Of a stretch of DNA of 64,000 nucleotides, positions 18,389 through 27,202 are shown in pieces (within the stretch, counting starts at the first letter, position 1; each line of letters starts with the position of its first letter). Below the pieces are notes generated by a model that worked only from the letters and a program-made list of their open reading frames with translations, was not told the origin of the DNA and ran no database searches. Made by a program: the position numbers and the translations under genes. This DNA comes from Streptomyces sp. CB01635 (GTDB taxonomy: Bacteria > Actinomycetota > Actinomycetes > Streptomycetales > Streptomycetaceae). The stretch lies in NCBI RefSeq assembly GCF_002803065.1, contig NZ_NNBL01000003.1, positions 1,432,042 through 1,496,041 on the forward strand, in the 5' to 3' direction.

Positions 18389-18610
18389 CTGAGAGAGCTC
18401 CCGCGTGCCCGGGGTACGGCAGGAAAGTGCCCGGTCGGCGCCTTCGTCAGATAGGGCGGCTGCGGGCGGGCGGGACTTCAGGCTCCGCGCGTGGCGGTGA
18501 CGAGGAGCCGTACTCATGACGGCCATGCGTCTCGACCGTGAGGCCGGGGACGCGGCTGCCGCCGGCCTGCGCATCGGGCCGGCGGGGCAGTCGACGATCG
18601 GCCTCGGCGC

Positions 18611-18670
18611 CAGTCCGGCGACGGGGCCGATCCCCACATTGACCACGATCGTGTCCAGGCCGCCCAGCTC
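18611..18670 (-). pseudogene. Short SDR fragment
   Basis: About 20 residues (ELGGLDTIVVNVGIGPVAGL) resemble the NAG-motif region of a short-chain dehydrogenase. Nothing on either side continues the fold. It is a tiny remnant and could be coincidence. Confidence 0.3.
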
Positions 18671-18723
18671 GCGGGCGCCTCCTCGACTACGGCCGGCCGA
18701 CTGCCGCGCCTCCATGGCGTCCC

Positions 18724-18976
18724 GGGCTGTTCAGCCGGATGAACGCGACGATGCGGTTCCTGATCGGGGGGCGCGATCCCCTTCGGGGCGCTGCTCATCG
18801 GCCTGCTGGTCTCGACGACCGGCGTCCGCGGCACGCTGCTGGCCGGGGCAGTCGGCCAGTCGCTCACCTTCCTGCCCGTCTTCCTGTCGCCGTTACGCCG
18901 GATGCGCGAACTGCCGTCCTACGCGGAGCCGTCGGGGGAGGGGCGCCCCGGCGCCGGCCCGTTGGCGCCGAGATAG
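18724..18976 (+). pseudogene. MFS transporter, frameshifted C-terminal remnant
   Basis: GLFSRMNATMRFLIGG is followed, after a frame change inside the G-run near 18766-18773, by AIPFGALLIGLLVSTTGVRG and a hydrophobic stretch ending in a basic tail and a TAG stop. Together they match the last two transmembrane helices of a major-facilitator exporter. The 5' part is missing and the join is out of frame. Confidence 0.65.
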
Positions 18977-19309
18977 TCCTGAGAACGGGGGTGACCGCAG
19001 CCCGTACGGTGATGAGACGGGATGGATCGGCTCGAGAGGCACGTGCGGCAAGGCCTTCTTGCCGGGACCGGCCGGGCGTCGTGCAGTCGACGTGTGCGAT
19101 CAGTAGGACGACAGCCGGTTGCGCAGCAAGCCCTCATTGCCCCCGACGTGCGGGCTCCGGAGCCGGACATCTGGCGCGGAGTCGTTCGCCGAGTAGGTAA
19201 CGCGCCTTGGGTCAGCAGAGGTTGAGGCCACTGGGACGTCCTACGGGGCCCTTCGCGCGTTCAACTCCTTGCGAGCACAGCTCGGTTCAGGCCCTTCTTG
19301 CTTCACCTC
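18977..19309. other. Intergenic region, nothing recognised
   Basis: About 330 bp between the MFS remnant and the promoter of the ricin-lectin/GH18 gene. No gene, hairpin or repeat stood out. Confidence 0.4.
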
Positions 19310-19338
19310 TTGACGTCGTTGGTGCAGACCTTTAGGTT
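19310..19338 (+). promoter_or_regulatory. Promoter for the secreted GH18 gene
   Basis: TTGACG (19310-19315), a 17-nt spacer and TAGGTT (19333-19338) match the housekeeping sigma consensus of Streptomyces. It lies about 95 bp before the GH18 start, with no other gene between. Confidence 0.5.
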
Positions 19339-19433
19339 CCGGATCGCCACAGCTTCATGAATGCACTCTCTGTTCATCAACGTGGACAGAGGGACCCCCA
19401 CCGCCGGCCTCCCATGAAGGGCTGTGATCCCCG

Positions 19434-20810
19434 ATGACCAGACCACCCCTCGCGCGATCCACCGTGATCCGCGGCGCGCTCACCACCACGCTGCTTGCGC
19501 TCTCCGCCGGCGCCTTCGGTGCGGCATCCGCTTCTGCCGCTACCGGCACGATCACGGGTCTCGCCGGCAAGTGCCTCGACGTGGCCGGGGCGAGCTCGGC
19601 GAACGGCGCGGCCGTTCAGCTCTACGACTGCAACGGCACCGCCGCCCAACAGTGGACGGTCGGTTCCGACGGAACGATACGAGCCCTCGGCAAGTGTCTT
19701 GATGTCACCGGCAATTCGACCGCCAACGGGGCCAAGCTCCAGCTGTGGGACTGCACGGGCGGCTCGAACCAGAAGTGGTCGGTCTCCGCGGCCGGCGACA
19801 TCGTCAACCAGCAGGCCGACAAGTGCGCCGACGTTACGGGCAACACCTCGACGAACGGCACCCCCGTCCAGATCTGGAGCTGCACCGGCGCCGCCAACCA
19901 GAAGTGGACCGCGCCCACCGGCGGCGGCACCACCCCCACCGCGCCGATGGCGGTCGCCCCGTACCTCTACAACGGCTGGGGCAGCCCGCCGAACCCGACC
20001 ACGGTCATGAACGCCACCGGCGTCAAATGGTTCACCCTCGCCTTCGTGCTCAGTAACGGCACCTGTAATCCGCAGTGGGACGGCAGCCGCCCGCTGACCG
20101 GTGGCGTCGACCAGCAGACCGTGAACACCGTGCGGGCGAACGGCGGTGACGTCATCCCCTCGTTCGGCGGCTACAGCGGCAACAAGCTGGAGAGTTCCTG
20201 CACCAGTGCCGGCGCGCTGGCAGGCGCGTACCAGAAGGTCGTCAACGCCTACGGGCTCAAGGCGATCGACATCGACATCGAGGCCGACGCCTACAGCAAT
20301 CCGACGGTCCAGCAGCGCACCGTGGACGCACTCAAGACCATCAAGGCCGACAACCCCGGCATCAAGGTGTACGTCACCATCGGCACCGGCCAGTCCGGCC
20401 CCGACACCAGCCTCATCAACCGTGCCGCCAACTCGGGTCTGACCGTGGAGAGTTGGACGATCATGCCGTTCGACTTCGGTGGCGCCGGCCAGAACATGGG
20501 CACGCTCACCCAGCGCGCCGCCGAGGGACTCAAGACGGCCCTCAAGAACGCCTACGGCTACAGCGACGACCAGGCGTACCGGGACATGGGCATCTCCTCG
20601 ATGAACGGGATCACCGACCAGAACGAGACGGTCACCGTCGCCGACTTCCAGACCATCCTCACGTACGCGCAGCAGCACCACCTGGCGCGGCTGACGTTCT
20701 GGTCGGTCAACCGGGACCGCCCCTGCACGGGCGGCGTCGCCGACAGCTGCTCCGGCGTGAGCCAGCAGAACTGGGACTACACGCGCGTCTTCGCGAAGTA
20801 CACCGGCTGA
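19434..20810 (+). CDS. Secreted ricin-B lectin + GH18 chitinase-like protein
   Basis: A 458-residue secreted protein. A signal peptide ends near residue 36 (ASASA). Residues about 38-155 form a ricin-B (CBM13) lectin with repeated QxW-type elements (AAQQWTVG, NQKWSV, NQKWTA). The C-terminal domain (about 160-455) is GH18-like: AIDIDIEADA near residues 276-285 gives the D-x-D-x-E catalytic pattern, and VIPSFGGYSGNKLESSC resembles the conserved substrate-cleft strand. It probably hydrolyses or binds beta-1,4-GlcNAc polymers; actual chitinase activity is inference. It is the first of three consecutive secreted ricin-lectin fusions. Confidence 0.85.
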   Translation: MTRPPLARSTVIRGALTTTLLALSAGAFGAASASAATGTITGLAGKCLDVAGASSANGAAVQLYDCNGTAAQQWTVGSDGTIRALGKCLDVTGNSTANGAKLQLWDCTGGSNQKWSVSAAGDIVNQQADKCADVTGNTSTNGTPVQIWSCTGAANQKWTAPTGGGTTPTAPMAVAPYLYNGWGSPPNPTTVMNATGVKWFTLAFVLSNGTCNPQWDGSRPLTGGVDQQTVNTVRANGGDVIPSFGGYSGNKLESSCTSAGALAGAYQKVVNAYGLKAIDIDIEADAYSNPTVQQRTVDALKTIKADNPGIKVYVTIGTGQSGPDTSLINRAANSGLTVESWTIMPFDFGGAGQNMGTLTQRAAEGLKTALKNAYGYSDDQAYRDMGISSMNGITDQNETVTVADFQTILTYAQQHHLARLTFWSVNRDRPCTGGVADSCSGVSQQNWDYTRVFAKYTG

Positions 20811-20846
20811 CCTTCCCCACCCCCCCATCAGCGTAGGAGGGCCACC

Positions 20847-23102
20847 ATGCTCAGAACCACAGTCGCCCCAACCACATCGAGAAGAGCCTCCGGCCGCCAC
20901 CGGATACCGAAGGTGCTCACCGTGCTCGCCCTCATGGCGAGCAGCATGTCCGGCGTGGCAGTCGCCGCACAGGGCAACGCGACCGCCCGGGAGCCGGTCA
21001 CCGCCCAGGCGGCCGCCCCGCCGACCGGCTGGGCCACCGTCGTCAACGCGGGCAGCGGCAAGTGCGTCGACGCGCGGGCCGCCGGGACGACGGACGGGAC
21101 CGCCGTCCAGCAGTACACCTGCAACAGCACCCAGGTTCAGCAGTGGCGGATCGAGGCCACCTCCGGTGGGTACTCCCGGGTCGACAACCGGGCCGACGCC
21201 GGCAAGGCATGGGACGTCACCGACGTCTCGACGGCGGACAGCGCGCCGGTGCAGCTGTGGACGTACAGCGGCGGCGCCAACCAGCAGTGGCAGGCCGTCG
21301 CCGAGTCGAGCGGCGCGTACCACTTCGTGAACCGCAACAGCGGCAAGTGCCTCGACGTGCCGAGCGCCTCCACCTCGGACAGCGTGCAGCTGACGCAGTA
21401 CACGTGCAACGGCACCGCGGCCCAGTCCTTCTACGTCAATCCCGTCGATGTCACGCCGCCGCCCGGGACCCCGGATCTCGGCCCGAACGTCACCGTCTTC
21501 GACCCGTCGACGCCCGCCGCCACGATCCAGAGCAGCCTGAACGCGGCCTTCGCGCAGCAGGAGACCAACCAGTTCGGTACTGCTCGCAAGGCCTTCCTCT
21601 TCAAGCCGGGCACGTACGACGCCAACGCCAACGTCGGCTTCTACACACAGGTCGCGGGCCTGGGTCTGTCCCCGGACGACGTCACCATCCGTGGTGCGGT
21701 GCACGCCGAGGCCGACTGGTTCCAGGGCAACGCCACCCAGAACTTCTGGCGGTCGGCCGAGAACCTGTCGGTGACCCCTACGGGCGGCACGGACCGCTGG
21801 GCGGTGTCGCAGGCCGCCCCGTACCGGCGCATGCACCTGCGCGGCAACCTCGCCCTGGACGACGGCGGCTGGTCCAGCGGCGGCTACATGGCCGACACGA
21901 AGATCGACGGGCAGGTCAACTCGGGTTCCCAACAGCAGTGGCTGTCGCGGAACACCGAGTGGGGCAGCTGGACCGGATCCAACTGGAACATGGTTTTCGT
22001 CGGCGCCAAGAACGCTCCCGCGAACAGCTTCCCCAGCCCGCCGTACACCACCGTCGCCCAGGCGCCGGTCACTCGCGAGAAGCCGTTCCTGTACGTCGAC
22101 GCGGCAGGTTCCTGGAAGGTGTTCGTCCCCTCCGCGCGCGCCAACACGAGTGGCACGACATGGAGTTCAGGCACACCTGCGGGTGCGTCACTGCCCCTCG
22201 ACGACTTCTTCATCGTCAAGCCGGGCGCCACGGCCGCGCAGATGAACGACGCGCTTGCCGCAGGTAAGAACCTCCTCGTCACGCCCGGGGTCTACCACCT
22301 CGGCCAGACCCTGAAGGTGACACGACCCGACACCGTCGTCCTGGGCCTCGGCCTCGCCACACTCATTCCCGACAACGGCATCACCGCGATGACGGTCGCC
22401 GACGTGGACGGCGTCCAGCTCGCCGGTCTGCTGATCGACGCCGGGACCACCAACTCCGCGCAACTCATGGAAATGGGCCCCAGCGGCTCCTCCGTCGACC
22501 ACAGCGCCGACCCCAGCGCGCTGCACGACGTGTTCTTCCGCATCGGCGGGGCGGGAGTCGGCAAGGCCACCACCAGCCTGACGATCAACAGCGACGACGT
22601 CATCGGCGACCACCTGTGGCTCTGGCGAGCCGACCACGGCAGCGGGGTGGGCTGGACCAGCAACACCGCCGACACCGGGCTCGTCGTCAATGGCGATGAC
22701 GCGACGATGTACGGCCTGTTCGTCGAGCACTACCAGAAGCACCAGACCATCTGGAACGGCAACGGCGGACGCACGTACTTCTACCAGAACGAGATGCCGT
22801 ACGACCCGCCCAACCAGGCAGCCTGGATGAACGGCTCCACGCAGGGCTACGCCGCCTACAAGGTGGCGAACTCGGTGACCAGCCACCAGGTGTACGGCTT
22901 CGGCAGCTACTGCTACTTCAACGTCAACCCCGGCGTCGCCGCCGAGCACGCCATCGAGGCGCCCAACAACGCGAATGTGCGCTTCAAGGACATGGTGACG
23001 GTCTCACTGGGCGGCACCGGCACGATCCGGCACGTCGTCAACGACCGGGGCGGCCCCTCCAACTCCTCCACCAACGTCGCCAACCTCGTCAGCTACCCGT
23101 GA
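20847..23102 (+). CDS. Secreted ricin-B lectin + parallel beta-helix protein
   Basis: A 751-residue secreted protein. Signal peptide through about residue 41 (MSGVAVAAQ), ricin-B lectin at about 55-190 (KCVDARAAGTTDG, NQQWQAV, KCLDVPSASTSDS), and then a long region rich in short beta-strands with Asn/Gly turns (VTIRGAVHAEADWFQGNATQ, LVTPGVYHLGQTLKV, VNGDDATMYGLFVEHYQKHQ). This is typical of right-handed parallel beta-helices such as GH55 or pectate-lyase-like enzymes. I cannot assign the family or the catalytic residues; proteins of this kind are sometimes mislabelled adenylyl cyclase. It lies 36 bp after the GH18 gene, probably in the same transcript. Confidence 0.8.
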   Translation: MLRTTVAPTTSRRASGRHRIPKVLTVLALMASSMSGVAVAAQGNATAREPVTAQAAAPPTGWATVVNAGSGKCVDARAAGTTDGTAVQQYTCNSTQVQQWRIEATSGGYSRVDNRADAGKAWDVTDVSTADSAPVQLWTYSGGANQQWQAVAESSGAYHFVNRNSGKCLDVPSASTSDSVQLTQYTCNGTAAQSFYVNPVDVTPPPGTPDLGPNVTVFDPSTPAATIQSSLNAAFAQQETNQFGTARKAFLFKPGTYDANANVGFYTQVAGLGLSPDDVTIRGAVHAEADWFQGNATQNFWRSAENLSVTPTGGTDRWAVSQAAPYRRMHLRGNLALDDGGWSSGGYMADTKIDGQVNSGSQQQWLSRNTEWGSWTGSNWNMVFVGAKNAPANSFPSPPYTTVAQAPVTREKPFLYVDAAGSWKVFVPSARANTSGTTWSSGTPAGASLPLDDFFIVKPGATAAQMNDALAAGKNLLVTPGVYHLGQTLKVTRPDTVVLGLGLATLIPDNGITAMTVADVDGVQLAGLLIDAGTTNSAQLMEMGPSGSSVDHSADPSALHDVFFRIGGAGVGKATTSLTINSDDVIGDHLWLWRADHGSGVGWTSNTADTGLVVNGDDATMYGLFVEHYQKHQTIWNGNGGRTYFYQNEMPYDPPNQAAWMNGSTQGYAAYKVANSVTSHQVYGFGSYCYFNVNPGVAAEHAIEAPNNANVRFKDMVTVSLGGTGTIRHVVNDRGGPSNSSTNVANLVSYP

Positions 23103-23136
23103 GCGCGTGACCAGCCTGGAAAGGACCGATCCAACG

Positions 23137-24429
23137 ATGCACACCTTCAGATCCGGCTCGGCGCGCGTGACCCTGCGAGTCCTCCTCCTGCTGGCGACGC
23201 TGCTCACCCTGGCGGCGCCGCCCGCCGCCCGGGCGAGCACGGCGGCCGCGCCGTTCAAGGTGCTCGGGCTGTACAGCGGCACCTGGGACGCGGCGCATAT
23301 TGATTTCGAGAAGGAGGCGAACGACTGGTTCCCCAAGCAGGCCGCGGCGAACGGTTTCACCTACACCGCCAGCAACAACTGGGACCTGCTCAGCAACGGC
23401 GGCGTAGATGCCTATCAAGTCGTGCTGTTCCTCGACGACGTGCCGCAGACCTCCGCCCAACGGGCCGGATTCGAGCAGTACATGCGCGGTGGTGGCGCCT
23501 GGATGGGTTTCCACGTCTCGGCCTTCACCACCGACGCGGCGAGCTGGCCGTGGTACCACAACCAGTTCCTCGGCAGCGGCAATTTCAAGTCCAACACCTG
23601 GGGCCCGACGACCGCGGTTCTGAAGGTCGAGGACCGCACCCACCCGTCCACCAGGAACCTGCCGGCCACGTTCACCTCGTCGGTCAGCGAGTGGTACAGC
23701 TGGTCCAACGACCTCCGGCAGAACCCGGACATCAAGATCCTGGCCTCCGTCGACCCCAGCAGCTTCCCGCTGGGCACGGATCCCAACCAGTCCTGGTACA
23801 GCGGCTATTACCCGATCCTGTGGACCAACACGAAGTACAAGATGCTGTACGCGAACTTCGGCCACAACGCGATGAACTACGACACCAACACCCGCCTTTC
23901 GTCGACGTTCGCGAGTGAGACCCAGAACCGGTTCCTGCTGGACGGGCTGAAGTGGCTGGGCGGCGCAGACCCCACTACACCGCCGGAGGATTCGATCTCC
24001 GAGACCTCCTGGTACACGCTGGGGAACAGTGGCAACGGCACCTGCGTGGACGCCCGTTCGGCTGCCACGGCGAACGGGACAGCGATCCAGCAGTACGCCT
24101 GCAACGGCACGCAGGCGCAGCAGTTCCGGCTCCGCTCGACCGAGGGCGGATACCGTCAGATCGGCATACGCGCCAACCCGCAACAGGTCATCGACGTCAC
24201 CGGCGCCTCGACCGCCGACAAGGCGCCGTTGCAACTTTGGAGTTACGCCGGAGGGCAGAACCAGCAATGGCTGCCCGTCAAGGAAGGTGCTGGGCGTTAC
24301 CACTTCACCGCCCGACACAGCGCCAAGTGCCTGACGGCGGCGAGCGCCGCGACGAACAGCACACAGCTCACCCAACGCACCTGCGACGGCTCACCTGCGC
24401 AGAGCTTCATGCTGACGGCACAGTCCTGA
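23137..24429 (+). CDS. Secreted ThuA-like domain + ricin-B lectin protein
   Basis: A 430-residue secreted protein. Signal peptide LRVLLLLATLLTLAAPPAARA, then a ThuA-like (trehalose-utilisation, class-I amidotransferase fold) domain at about 40-280 (FKVLGLYSGTWDAAHIDFEK, GGGAWMGFHVSA, YANFGHNAMNYD), and a C-terminal ricin-B lectin (CVDARSAATANGTAIQQYAC, NQQWLPVKEGAG). ATG 23137 has GGAAAGGA upstream; the frame is open to a GTG at 23107. Domain order is reversed compared with the two preceding genes. ThuA proteins are linked to 3-keto-sugar metabolism in other bacteria; the role of an exported version is unknown. Confidence 0.85.
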   Translation: MHTFRSGSARVTLRVLLLLATLLTLAAPPAARASTAAAPFKVLGLYSGTWDAAHIDFEKEANDWFPKQAAANGFTYTASNNWDLLSNGGVDAYQVVLFLDDVPQTSAQRAGFEQYMRGGGAWMGFHVSAFTTDAASWPWYHNQFLGSGNFKSNTWGPTTAVLKVEDRTHPSTRNLPATFTSSVSEWYSWSNDLRQNPDIKILASVDPSSFPLGTDPNQSWYSGYYPILWTNTKYKMLYANFGHNAMNYDTNTRLSSTFASETQNRFLLDGLKWLGGADPTTPPEDSISETSWYTLGNSGNGTCVDARSAATANGTAIQQYACNGTQAQQFRLRSTEGGYRQIGIRANPQQVIDVTGASTADKAPLQLWSYAGGQNQQWLPVKEGAGRYHFTARHSAKCLTAASAATNSTQLTQRTCDGSPAQSFMLTAQS

Positions 24430-24433
24430 CCGT

Positions 24434-24598
24434 TCAGAGCGGAGGCCGTAGGAGGGTGCCCCCGTCGCCGCAGGCCGGCGACGGGGGCACCTTCGCTTCC
24501 CTGCTGGTCGAGTCCCAGGTGGCGATGCCGTCGGCGTCCGAGCGCCAGTAGCAACAGGCCTTGCCGCCCTTGGACGGGTGCCCCACGCCGGCATTCAC
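24434..24598 (-). CDS. Possible small cysteine-containing protein
   Basis: A 54-codon frame begins at GTG 24598 after a good ribosome site (GGGAGGGG) and contains GGKACCYWRSDADGIATWDS. The last third is encoded by the terminator hairpin, so the end may be non-functional. No homologue is recognised. It may be a truncated secreted protein or a spurious frame. Confidence 0.3.
   Translation of the reverse strand: MNAGVGHPSKGGKACCYWRSDADGIATWDSTSREAKVPPSPACGDGGTLLRPPL
24455..24491. terminator. Strong bidirectional hairpin terminator
   Basis: Two perfect 16-bp arms (GGTGCCCCCGTCGCCG and its complement) flank a 5-nt loop. No T-run, as usual in Streptomyces. It lies 25 bp after the ThuA-lectin stop and ends the three-gene secreted cluster. 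Confidence 0.8.
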
Positions 24599-24654
24599 CG
24601 ATATTCCCCTCCCCAGGAGCGCAGCAGGACCGCCGCAGGCCGTGAGTACACCCC

Positions 24655-25593
24655 TCACGGGCGCGTTCCCACCTCCGCGTGACCCGTGCGATCCAGATGC
24701 CAGCGGTGTTCCACCTCGAAGCGGTGCAGCCCGGTGCGGCGTTCGACGATCACGTCGACGGTGGCGCGTTCCGTGTTGGTGCACGTGGCGGTCGCTCCGT
24801 CGGGGTCGGTGTAGGAGAGCTGCACACAGTCGGCCGGGTCCTGGGTCACATCGATCCGTACCCTGCGCCGCGCGGTGCCGCCTGCGACCGACCAGTCGGG
24901 CAGCCCCATCCGTGCGCGCAGCAGTGGCGCGGTCAGCAACGGGTCGCGCGGCCAGTCGGTGCCACCGATCCGCAGTTGGAGCATGGGCAGAGGTGGCAGC
25001 CACCGCATCGTGGGACGGCGGGCGACAGCGGCCACCACTTCCAGTACGTCCCCGCCGCCGAGGCCCGCATGGAGCCACGCCCATCGCTGGGCATTGCCGT
25101 GACCGGCGATCCGGGCGACGCCTCCCACGGCCCCGGAGGGGGTGAACCGCCGCTCCCCGACGACGAGTTCCCCTTCGAAGACCGCGTCGGGGGCAGGCAG
25201 GATCTGGGCGGCGGGCAGCAGTTCACGCTGCCAGGACCAGCGCGGAAAGGTGTAGAGGGGCTCGCCGCCCCCGGTGACCGTCAGGCGCCAGGTGATCGCG
25301 CCCGCGGTGCCCTCCAGCAGCCGGGGCGTTGCCCGCACCCCCGGCACCTCGAAGTACGCCTCGCCCTGGGGCGGCGGGGAGTCCGGGACCCCGAACCGCT
25401 CGGTGACCGGCGGCCCGTCCGGCGGGAAGACAGATATCCAGCCATGCGCCCGGGCCGGGCCGCCATGCTTGGGCGCCACCACTCCGTGGTGGATCCACAC
25501 GCCGGTCCCGGTCCGGGGATCGGTCAGCGTCGCGTACCAGACTTCGAGCCGCCCTGGACGACCGGTCATCCGCGGCGGATAGAGCGAGCTCAC
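24655..25593 (-). CDS. Hypothetical protein, lipocalin/CrtC-like beta structure
   Basis: A 312-residue protein starting at GTG 25593 after GAAAGGA. No signal peptide. It is rich in beta-strand patterns and Trp (RLEVWYATLTDPRTGTGVWI, ITWRLTVTGGGEPLYTFPRW, GHGNAQRWAWLHA), reminiscent of the lipocalin-like CrtC/AttH or tocopherol-cyclase-type proteins that handle hydrophobic ligands. That assignment is only by pattern. It is the last gene of a leftward group with the GMC oxidoreductase, 12 bp after it, so a lipid or terpenoid substrate for that oxidase is a reasonable guess. Confidence 0.6.
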   Translation of the reverse strand: MSSLYPPRMTGRPGRLEVWYATLTDPRTGTGVWIHHGVVAPKHGGPARAHGWISVFPPDGPPVTERFGVPDSPPPQGEAYFEVPGVRATPRLLEGTAGAITWRLTVTGGGEPLYTFPRWSWQRELLPAAQILPAPDAVFEGELVVGERRFTPSGAVGGVARIAGHGNAQRWAWLHAGLGGGDVLEVVAAVARRPTMRWLPPLPMLQLRIGGTDWPRDPLLTAPLLRARMGLPDWSVAGGTARRRVRIDVTQDPADCVQLSYTDPDGATATCTNTERATVDVIVERRTGLHRFEVEHRWHLDRTGHAEVGTRP

Positions 25594-25605
25594 GAGGGAT
25601 TCCTT

Positions 25606-27202
25606 TCACCGGGGCGCGGGGGCCCCGTATCGTGCGCGGACGCCCGTCTCGGCGGTGCTCTCCACGATGCCGGGACAGGCCCGTTCGGCCAGCGCCGCGA
25701 TCGTCAGTGAGGGGTTGACGCAGAGCGAGGTCGGTACTGCCGAGCCGTCGGTGACGAACAGGCCGGGATGGCCTCGCAGTTCGCCGCGTTCGTCGAGCGC
25801 CGAGGTGGCCGGATCGTCACCCATACGGCAGGAGGCAAGAGGGTGCGCGCTCACGGACCCGGCGGCGTTCTCGCTCCAGGGCCGCACCCGCGCAAGACCG
25901 TCGCGCTCCAGCACCGCCCGGGCCTCGGCATCCGCGGCGGCCCAGCCACGCAGGGTGTTCGCTGTCGGCCGGTACGAGAGGGTGGACAGGCAGAGCGATG
26001 TGGCCACGCGCGTCGAGCTTCCGGTGGGCGGCGGCGGGCCGAAGACGCCCTCGTTGTCGTCCTCGGTCATGGCGAGCACGGAGAGCCACGAGGGCCAGCG
26101 TGCTCGCATCTCCTTCTTCCGGACGCCGAACCAGCTCGTCGCCGGGGTGTCGGTGGCCTGGGCCAGCAGGTCGGTGATGCCGGGGAAGTAGATCTGCTGA
26201 AGGGAGAAACGGGTGAACTCCGCCGTTGCCGGGTCGAGCCGGTCGTACGACATGGAGCCGATGGGCTTCCCGATGGGGAAGCCCTGGTACGGGATGCCCG
26301 GGGCGCGCTCGAGACCGAGCAGGTCGCGCACCTTGCCTTCGTCGACGTCGGCGATGGACACGCGGTCGCCGTTGCCCGAGAAGTAGCGACCGACGGCTTG
26401 CGGGACACCGCCGAGCAGGGGAGCCGAGCGCTGCAGCAGCACCGGGCTGGGCCAGAGCGCCCGCGGCCAGCACCACGGTCTTGGCCTCGATCGCCCCCAC
26501 GCCGGCCGGCAGCCGGTAGTCGCCGGCGTCGAGCTGTGTGTACGAGACGCGGTAGCGGTAACCGGGTGTGGTGGCCGGTGCGATCGTCTGTGCCTCGTGG
26601 AGTGGGCGGATCTCGGCGCCGTGCGCGGTCGCGGCGGGGAGGTAGTTCAGCAGCATGGAGCGCTTGGCGTCGAAGTGGCAGCCGTTCAGCATCCAGTTGC
26701 AGTTGGTGCAGCGGGCCAGGTCGACGGCGACGGGCACAGGGTTGCAGGTGCGGCCCGCACGGGCACACGCTGCAGCGAACAGCCCTCCGGGGTAGGGGAC
26801 TTGGTCCCAGCTCGGCTCGGCGACGGGCAGAGCCTCCTCGACCCGGTCGTACCACGGGTCGAGTGCCGCGCGCGTCAGGGTCGAAGGCCACAGGCGGTGG
26901 CCCAGACTGCCGCGGCGGTCGAAGACGAAGCCCGGAGCCCGCAGCGAAGCGGCGAAGTAGACCACGCTGGACCCGCCGACGCAGTTCCCGGCGACGACGG
27001 TGATGCCGTCGCCCTGCACGAGGTCGACGATCCGGGTATAGCTGCCCAGTCGCAGGTCATGGGTGAAGTCGGGGGCATTGAGGTGCGGTCCGCGTTCGAG
27101 GATCACCACCTTGGCGCCACCCGCGGCCAGATGGTAAGCGGGGATGGCGCCCCCGAAGCCGCTGCCGATGACCAGCACGTCGGTGCGTTCGGTGACGCTC
27201 AT
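25606..27202 (-). pseudogene. GMC-type flavin oxidoreductase with frameshift
   Basis: The N-terminal half (ATG 27202) has the FAD Rossmann motif DVLVIGSGFGGAIPAYHLAA, the strand KVVILERGPHLNAPDF and AGNCVGGSSVVYFAA. The C-terminal half has HPLASCRMGDDP and LFVTDGSAVPTSLCVNPSLT, the GMC/cholesterol-oxidase signature. The halves are in different frames: VVLAAGALA should continue as SPVLLQRSAPLLGG, but one extra G in the GGG run at 26449-26451 shifts it. Apart from that the gene is intact (about 531 aa). It may be a recent pseudogene or a sequencing error. Its start overlaps the stop of the DUF5987-type gene. Confidence 0.8.

Noticed and set aside
19377..21932. 851-codon open frame on the - strand across two lectin genes
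   Set aside because: It spans two clearly real genes and their gap antisense and shows no family signature.
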